Source: Bog-532 sp963824545 (GTDB taxonomy: Bacteria; Actinomycetota; Actinomycetes; Streptosporangiales; Streptosporangiaceae). From it: 64,000 nucleotides of DNA. This document shows positions 59,281-64,000 of this stretch, piece after piece. The notes below the pieces were generated by a model. The model saw only the letters and a list, made by a program, of their open reading frames with translations. It did not search any database and had not been told where the DNA came from. How positions within the stretch are numbered: the first letter of the stretch is position 1; each line of letters starts with the position of its first letter. The position numbers were made by a program, and so were the translations under genes. The stretch is taken from NCBI GenBank assembly GCA_963824545.1, contig CAWGPP010000002.1:372001-436000 (forward strand), in the 5' to 3' direction.

Positions 59281-60714
59281 GTGCTTAGCGTCGAACCACG
59301 CTCGGGGCGGCCAGCGGCCGGCGCGCACGGTACGCGGCGCGTCCCGGCCGCACCGTGCGCGGCAGCCCGCCCGCGCGCCCAGGCGCGCCGGATCATCGAG
59401 CGCAGGGAGCGGCTGCGCGCCCGGCCGGGGCTGGTGCTGTCGATCATCGGCGCCGGGGTGCTCGGCGTCATCGCCCTGTGGTGGTCGGACACGCCGTCGG
59501 TGCACGGCCTGGGCGACTGGCTCACGAACGCGGGCCGCATCCTCGGGCTGCTGGCCGGCTACGGCGTCGTCGTGCTGGTCGCGCTGATGTCCCGGCTGCC
59601 CCCGCTGGAGCGCGGGATCGGCACCGACCGGCTCGCGCGCTGGCACGCGATGGGCGGCCGTTACGTCGTCAGCATCATCGTCGCGCACGCCCTGCTCATC
59701 ATCTGGGGCTACTCGGTCACCGCGCACGAGAGCCTGACCGGCGAGACGAGCACGCTGCTGACGTCGTACCCGGACGTGCTGATGGCGACCGTGGCCGGGT
59801 TCCTGTTCCTGGGCATCGGCCTGGTATCCGCCCGCGCCGCGCGCCGCCGGGTGTCCTACGACACCTGGTATCACCTGCACCTCTACACCTACCTGGCGAT
59901 CGCGCTCGCGTTCAGCCACCAGTTCGCGGACGGCGCATCCTTCATCAGCAGCCTCAAGGCGCGGTTCGTCTGGTCGCTGCTGTACGCCTCGGTGGCCGCG
60001 TTGCTGCTGTGGTACCGCGTTATCAGCCCGCTGCGCAGCGCGGCCCGGCACCGGTTCCACGTCGTCGCGCTGCGCCGGGAGTCAGCCGATGTGCTCTCGG
60101 TGTACATCGGCGGCCAGCACCTGGACGAGCTCCAGGCCGACCCGGGCCAGTTCTTCCGCTGGCGGTTCCTGAGCCGCGGGATGTGGTGGTCCTCGCACCC
60201 GTACTCGCTGTCCGCGGCCCCCCGTCCCGACGTCATGCGGATCACGGTCAAAGACCACGGCGACCACAGCGGGGCGATCAGTCGCCTGCGCCCGGGCACC
60301 CGGATCATCGCGGAAGGCCCCTACGGGGCGTTCACGCCGCGCCGGGACCGCCGCCGGATCCTGCTGCTGGCCGGCGGCGTGGGCATCACGCCGCTGCGGG
60401 CCATGTTCGCGGCCTTGCCCGGCGAGATCACCCTCATCTACCGGGCCAGCAGCCCCGGGGACGTCGTCTTCGGCCCCGAACTGGACGCCATCGCGCGGGA
60501 CCGCGGGGCCGCGGTGCACTACCTGATCGGCTCCCGGGCCCGGCTCGGCGGGGACCCGCTGACCGCCGAGCGGCTGCTGTCCCTGGTGCCCGGGCTGCGC
60601 GGCCGTGACGTCTACGTATGCGGCCCGGCCGGCATGACGGACTCCGCGGTCGCCGCACTGGAGTCGGCCGGTGTCCCGCGCGCCCAGATCCATCACGAGT
60701 CGTTCGAGTTCTGA
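59281..60714 (+). CDS. Ferric reductase-like membrane oxidoreductase with FAD/NAD module
   Basis: The 477-residue protein has several N-terminal membrane helices of the ferric-reductase-like type. RYVVSIIVAHALLIIWGYSV, YDTWYHLHLYTYLAIALAFS and HQFADG carry haem-ligand His residues. A cytosolic ferredoxin-reductase module follows: WSSHPYSLSAAPRPDVMRIT (FAD H-P-x-S/T), ILLLAGGVGITPLRAMFAAL (NAD(P)) and DVYVCGPAGMTDSAVAALES. It would carry electrons from NAD(P)H across the membrane. GTG 59281 follows GGAGGGG. With the neighbouring FMN-binding and ApbE genes it forms a flavin-based transmembrane electron chain. Confidence 0.85.
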   Translation: MLSVEPRSGRPAAGAHGTRRVPAAPCAAARPRAQARRIIERRERLRARPGLVLSIIGAGVLGVIALWWSDTPSVHGLGDWLTNAGRILGLLAGYGVVVLVALMSRLPPLERGIGTDRLARWHAMGGRYVVSIIVAHALLIIWGYSVTAHESLTGETSTLLTSYPDVLMATVAGFLFLGIGLVSARAARRRVSYDTWYHLHLYTYLAIALAFSHQFADGASFISSLKARFVWSLLYASVAALLLWYRVISPLRSAARHRFHVVALRRESADVLSVYIGGQHLDELQADPGQFFRWRFLSRGMWWSSHPYSLSAAPRPDVMRITVKDHGDHSGAISRLRPGTRIIAEGPYGAFTPRRDRRRILLLAGGVGITPLRAMFAALPGEITLIYRASSPGDVVFGPELDAIARDRGAAVHYLIGSRARLGGDPLTAERLLSLVPGLRGRDVYVCGPAGMTDSAVAALESAGVPRAQIHHESFEF

Positions 60715-60766
60715 GCCGCCGCCCCGCTGCACCCCCCTGAATCGCCACACCGAACGGAGGAACCCG

Positions 60767-61273
60767 ATGCGCCGGGTCGTGCTCGCCCTCGGAGGTACCA
60801 TCGCCGGGCTGGTCATGCTGCTGTCGTTCCGGACCCACATGGGCTCCACGGCGGCGGCCGGAGTCAGCGGCTCATCCGGCACCGCGGGCACGCCGGGCAC
60901 GCCGGGCACGTCCGCGGCCGGCTCCGGCAACTCCGCGGGATCGGCGGGCGGCGCCGCGGCGGCCGCGTCTGCCCCGGTCAGCGCGGGCTCGGGCACCGGG
61001 ACCGCGGTCACCGGTGACGTGATCATGACCGGATACGGCCCGACCCAGGTGCAGATCACCCTCGGCGCCGGGAAGATCGTCAAGGTCACCGTCCTGCAGC
61101 ACACCGACGACGGCATGAACAGCCAGATGATCGACGGGCGCGCGCTGCCGCTGCTGAACAACGAGACGCTGACCGCGCAGAGCGCGAAGATCAACGCGGT
61201 CTCCGGCGCCAGCTACACCAGCGCCGGCTACATCAAGTCGCTGCAGAGCGCGCTCGACAAGGCCCGCGCCTAG
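60767..61273 (+). CDS. Membrane-anchored FMN-binding domain protein
   Basis: The 168-residue protein has an N-terminal anchor (MRRVVLALGGTIAGLVMLLS), an exported Ala/Gly/Ser/Thr-rich linker and an FMN-binding domain: VIMTGYGPTQVQITLGAGKI, VKVTVLQHTDDGMNSQMIDG and INAVSGASYTSAGYIKSLQS. The S-G-A-S-Y-T-S segment is the site where ApbE attaches FMN through a phosphoester bond to Ser/Thr. ATG 60767 follows GGAGG. It ends exactly where the ApbE gene begins (TAG/GTG overlap), so the two are coupled. Confidence 0.85.
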   Translation: MRRVVLALGGTIAGLVMLLSFRTHMGSTAAAGVSGSSGTAGTPGTPGTSAAGSGNSAGSAGGAAAAASAPVSAGSGTGTAVTGDVIMTGYGPTQVQITLGAGKIVKVTVLQHTDDGMNSQMIDGRALPLLNNETLTAQSAKINAVSGASYTSAGYIKSLQSALDKARA

Positions 61274-62100
61274 TGGCCGTCCGGGGGGTCACCGTCGCCA
61301 CCGTGCCCGGCCCGGGCGCGGCCGGCCCCGCCGCCGTGCACATCGGGCCGCCCGCGGCGCGGCTCCGCCACGCGGAGCACGTGATGGGCACGGTGTTCTC
61401 CTTCGACATCCCGGCCGCCGCCGCCCCGGTGCTCCCGGCGGTAGTGAGCTGGCTGCACTGGGCGGACGCCACGTTCTCCACCTACCGCGACGACAGTGAC
61501 GTCAGCCGGCTCGGCCGCGGCGAGCTCACCCTGGCGCAATGCGCGCCGGAACTCGCCGGGGTCATCGCCGGGTGCGCGGTCATCCGCGACCGGAGCAACG
61601 GCTACTTCACCGACCGGCCCGGCGGCCGCTTCGACCCGTCCGGCCTGGTCAAGGGGTGGGCCATCGAGCACGCCGCGGCCATGCTGAGCGCCGCCGGGTG
61701 GACCAGCCACAGCGTGAACGGCGCCGGCGACCTGCAGTGCACCGGCGAACCCGAGCCCGGCCAGCCCTGGCGCATCGGCGTGGCGCATCCGCTGGGCCCC
61801 GCGGCGCTCGCGGTGATCGTCACCGGGCGCGATATCGCCGTCGCCACCTCCGGCACCGCCGAGCGCGGCGCGCACATCATCAACCCGCACACCGGCCAGC
61901 CCGCCGCGGACCTGGCCAGCGTCACGGTCGTCGGCCCGCGGGCGGGCATCGCCGACGCCTACGCAACCGCCGCGTTCGCGATGGGCCCCGCGGCCCGGGA
62001 CTGGGTGGAGAGCCTGGACGGTTACGAGGCACTCGGCATCCTCCCCGACGGCGCGGCCTGGCGGACCAGCGGCTTCGCCGCGTACACGGCGGCCCGCTGA
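61273..62100 (+). CDS. apbE: FAD:protein FMN transferase (ApbE)
   Basis: The 275-residue protein matches ApbE: MGTVFSFDIPAAAAPVLPAV, WADATFSTYRDDSDVSRLGR, FDPSGLVKGWAIEHAAAMLS, GWTSHSVNGAGDLQCTG, ATSGTAERGAHIINPHTGQP and ASVTVVGPRAGIADAYATAA. ApbE moves FMN from FAD onto Ser/Thr of FMN-binding proteins. No secretion signal is visible, although targets such as the adjacent gene product lie outside; several actinomycete forms share this. GTG 61273 overlaps the preceding stop by one base. Confidence 0.85.
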   Translation: MAVRGVTVATVPGPGAAGPAAVHIGPPAARLRHAEHVMGTVFSFDIPAAAAPVLPAVVSWLHWADATFSTYRDDSDVSRLGRGELTLAQCAPELAGVIAGCAVIRDRSNGYFTDRPGGRFDPSGLVKGWAIEHAAAMLSAAGWTSHSVNGAGDLQCTGEPEPGQPWRIGVAHPLGPAALAVIVTGRDIAVATSGTAERGAHIINPHTGQPAADLASVTVVGPRAGIADAYATAAFAMGPAARDWVESLDGYEALGILPDGAAWRTSGFAAYTAAR

Positions 62101-62210
62101 GGCAGGCGGCCGGCCGCCGGGTGCGGTCGCCGGCGCCGTTTCTGCCATCAGCAGATTCGCGCACGGCGATCAGCGCGGATCACGCCACGGCCGCTGCCTA
62201 GAGTCGCCGT

Positions 62211-62936
62211 ATGGAAACGATCGAACTGCTGCCCGGCCTGCTGCACATGTTCCAGTTCGGCCCGGGGCAGGCCTACCTGTGGCAGGACCGGGAATCGCTG
62301 ACCCTGATCGACGCCGGGCCGCCCGGGCACGGCGCGGCCATCGCGGCCGCGCTCGGCACCCTCGGCCTCCGGCCCGGGGACCTGGACCGGATCATCCTCA
62401 CCCACTTCCACGCGGACCACGCCGGGTCGGCCGCCGGCATCGCCGCCGCCAGCGGTGCGGCCGTGCTGGCGCACCGCTGCGACGCGCCCGTCATCCGCGG
62501 TGACATGCCCGCGCCCGCTCCCGAGTTCACCGCGGAGGAGCGCCCGCTGCACGAGCGCATCGCCGCCGCGGCCGGCGGTCTCCGGGCCGTCCCGCCCTGC
62601 CGCGTCGACCGCGAACTGTCCGAGGGGGACCTGCTCGATCTCGGCGGCGGCGCGGCCGTGATCGGCGCCCCCGGCCACACCGACGGCAGCATCGCCATCC
62701 ATCTGCCGGCCCACCGCCTGCTGTTCACCGGGGACAGCGTGGCCCGTACGCCCGATGGCCGGGTCATCCTCGGGCCGTTCAACGTCGACCGGGACGAGGC
62801 GATCGGCTCGTTCCGTAAGCTCGCCGAGCTCGACGTGGACGCCGCCTGCTTCGGCCACGGCACCCCTGTTCTCGCCGACGGTTCCGCGGCGCTGCGCGCC
62901 GCCGTCGCCCATCAGGCCTTCCGCCTCGCCCCGTGA
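62211..62936 (+). CDS. MBL-fold metallo-hydrolase
   Basis: The 241-residue protein has LIDAGPPGHGAAIAAALGTL and the metal motif ILTHFHADHAGSAAGIAAAS (H-x-H-x-D-H). GAPGHTDGSIAIHLPAHRLL (later His) and FTGDSVARTPDGRVILGP (bridging Asp) follow, then CFGHGTPVLADG (final His). These complete the metallo-beta-lactamase site for two metal ions. The family includes glyoxalase II-like and lactonase-like enzymes. The substrate is unknown. It is separate from the ApbE operon by 110 bp. Confidence 0.85.
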   Translation: METIELLPGLLHMFQFGPGQAYLWQDRESLTLIDAGPPGHGAAIAAALGTLGLRPGDLDRIILTHFHADHAGSAAGIAAASGAAVLAHRCDAPVIRGDMPAPAPEFTAEERPLHERIAAAAGGLRAVPPCRVDRELSEGDLLDLGGGAAVIGAPGHTDGSIAIHLPAHRLLFTGDSVARTPDGRVILGPFNVDRDEAIGSFRKLAELDVDAACFGHGTPVLADGSAALRAAVAHQAFRLAP

Positions 62937-62962
62937 CCCGCTCGCCCGCGTCTCCTCATACG

Positions 62963-63154
62963 CAGAGGTGCCTTTGCGTACAGCGGGGTCGCGGCAGAGG
63001 TGCCTTTGCGTACAGCGGGGTCGCGGCAGAGGTGCCTTTGCGTACAGCGGGGTCGCGGCAGAGGTGCCTTTGCGTACAGCGGGGTCGCGGCAGAGGTGCC
63101 TTTGCGTACAGCGGGGTCGCGGCAGAGGTGCCTTTGCGTACAACCGGGTCGCGG
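62963..63154. repeat. Six tandem 32-bp repeats
   Basis: Units begin at 62963, 62995, 63027, 63059, 63091 and 63123 with CAGAGGTGCCTTTG, followed by CGTACAGCGGGGTCGCGG. The first five are identical and the last carries two or three changes (CGTACAACCGGGTCGCGG). There are no spacers, so this is not a CRISPR array. It is related to the two-unit repeat at 35849-35912. Confidence 0.95.
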
Positions 63155-63318
63155 GCGGCGGCCGCGTTCAGCGGGGCGTGCCCGACGAGCAGGCGGTACC
63201 ACAGGAAGCCGTGACTTTCGGCGCCAATGCGGAAAAGCCACCGCGATCATGGGGGCTCGCGGAGCGCCGGGGGCGGTTGAGGGCATGGACCGTCGCCGGG
63301 CGGCCGTAGAGTTACTGC
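63155..63318. other. Short intergenic region before uvrC
   Basis: No gene or clear promoter is recognised. Confidence 0.35.
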
Positions 63319-64000
63319 GTGGCAGATCCGGCAACCTACCGGCCGGCTCCGGGTTCCATCCCGGAGTCACCCGGTGTGTACAGGTTCCGTGATGCGCGCG
63401 GCCGGGTCATCTACGTGGGCAAGGCCAAGTCCCTGCGGCAGCGGCTGAACTCCTACTTCGCGGACTTCGCCAGCCTGCACCCGCGGACCCAGGCGATGCT
63501 GACCTCGGCGGCCGGGGTGGACTGGACCGTCGTCGGCACCGAGGTGGAGGCACTCCAGCTCGAGTACTCCTGGATCAAGGAGTTCGATCCCCGGTACAAC
63601 GTCAAGTACCGGGACGACAAGAGCTACCCCTATCTTGCGGTCACCATGAGCGAGGAGTACCCCCGGGTCATGGTCATGCGCGGCGCGAAGCGGAAGGGCA
63701 CGCGGTACTTCGGGCCCTACTCGCACGCCTGGGCCATCCGGGACACCGTGGACACCCTGCTGCGGGTGTTCCCGGTACGGACCTGCTCGGCCGGGGTGTT
63801 CAAGCGGGCCGGGCAGATCGGCCGGCCCTGCCTGCTCGGCTACATCGGCAAGTGCTCGGCCCCGTGCGTCGACCGGGTGAGCGCGGCCGAGCACCGCAAG
63901 CTCGCCGAGGACTTCTGCGACTTCATGGCGGGCCAGACCGCCCGTTACATCCGCCGGATCGAGGCGGAAATGCGCGAGGCCGCGGCGTCGGAGGAGTTCG
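63319..64000 (+). CDS. uvrC: Excinuclease ABC subunit C, 5' part (runs off the window)
   Basis: The visible 227 residues start at GTG 63319 (reading MADPATYRPAPGSIPESPGV). They contain the GIY-YIG nuclease domain: GVYRFRDARGRVIYVGKAKS, LRQRLNSYF, EVEALQLEYSWIKEFDPRYN and VKYRDDKSYPYLAVT. LLRVFPVRTCSAGVFKRAGQ and RPCLLGYIGKCSAPCVDRVS (Cys cluster region) follow. UvrC makes the 3' and 5' cuts in nucleotide-excision repair together with UvrA and UvrB. The frame is open to the window edge. Confidence 0.95.
   Translation, partial: MADPATYRPAPGSIPESPGVYRFRDARGRVIYVGKAKSLRQRLNSYFADFASLHPRTQAMLTSAAGVDWTVVGTEVEALQLEYSWIKEFDPRYNVKYRDDKSYPYLAVTMSEEYPRVMVMRGAKRKGTRYFGPYSHAWAIRDTVDTLLRVFPVRTCSAGVFKRAGQIGRPCLLGYIGKCSAPCVDRVSAAEHRKLAEDFCDFMAGQTARYIRRIEAEMREAAASEEF

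Noticed and set aside
62963..63154. Possible CRISPR array
   Set aside because: Units abut without variable spacers, and no cas gene is near.

Overview
The window is chromosomal DNA of a strongly G+C-rich actinomycete. Codon third positions are overwhelmingly G or C. It carries a GAF-ANTAR regulator, a GarA/FtsR/DUF151/MerR block in the same order as Mycobacterium tuberculosis Rv1827-Rv1830 with gcvP nearby, a DUF6225 protein, an MpaB-type oxygenase and a fused trpEG behind a Trp-codon attenuator. A filamentous actinomycete of the Streptosporangiales/Streptomyces type is most likely. No rRNA or tRNA gene was seen, so finer placement is inference.

Layout. (1) 1-11,180 is accessory, partly decayed DNA: a GAF-ANTAR regulator, a frameshifted hypothetical gene, a SAM methyltransferase, an alpha/beta hydrolase, a stand-alone kinase dimerisation-domain protein whose usual phospho-His position is Ala, an integrase relic overlapping a deacetylase relic, an intact 893-residue Pat-type GNAT/acyl-CoA-synthetase fusion, a CoA-transferase fragment and a cupin gene broken by an 8-bp tandem duplication. 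(2) 11,184-20,826 looks like an actinomycete integrative and conjugative element (AICE): GntR regulator, unknown protein, replication-relaxation protein, TraB/FtsK-like translocase, J-domain membrane protein and large serine recombinase. The recombinase is split by two insertion sequences sitting end to end at one CTAG target, leaving three CTAG copies. (3) 20,900-33,300 is mixed metabolic and regulatory DNA: MalY/PatB lyase, MpaB oxygenase, two PPM1-like methyltransferases, broken GtrA and FUSC genes, a truncated sensor kinase, GAF-SpoIIE phosphatase, ArsR/SRPBCC pair and XdhC-like protein. (4) 33,459-48,569 is mostly core metabolism: trpL-attenuator-trpEG, thyX with a 371-residue LAGLIDADG intein, flavohaemoglobin, C26 amidohydrolase, CcdA-like protein, GT87 mannosyltransferase, MetE-like protein, RlmA-type methyltransferase, CDP-alcohol phosphatidyltransferase and a nucleotidyltransferase-phosphomannomutase fusion. 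(5) 49,093-55,565 is the garA-ftsR-DUF151-merR-(glycine riboswitch)-gcvP block. (6) 55,615-64,000 holds a DrrA/B-like ABC exporter, a Rieske/ferric-reductase-like/FMN-binding/ApbE cluster resembling flavin-based transmembrane electron transfer, an MBL-fold hydrolase, a six-copy 32-bp tandem repeat and the 5' part of uvrC.

Two themes recur. Single-base frameshifts, several at G or C runs, interrupt otherwise well-conserved genes (TraB, GtrA, Rieske, deacetylase). They may be decay or uncorrected assembly errors, and the raw reads must decide. Intergenic spaces are rich in short tandem or hairpin repeats, including a 32-bp family shared between the thyX and uvrC upstream regions.
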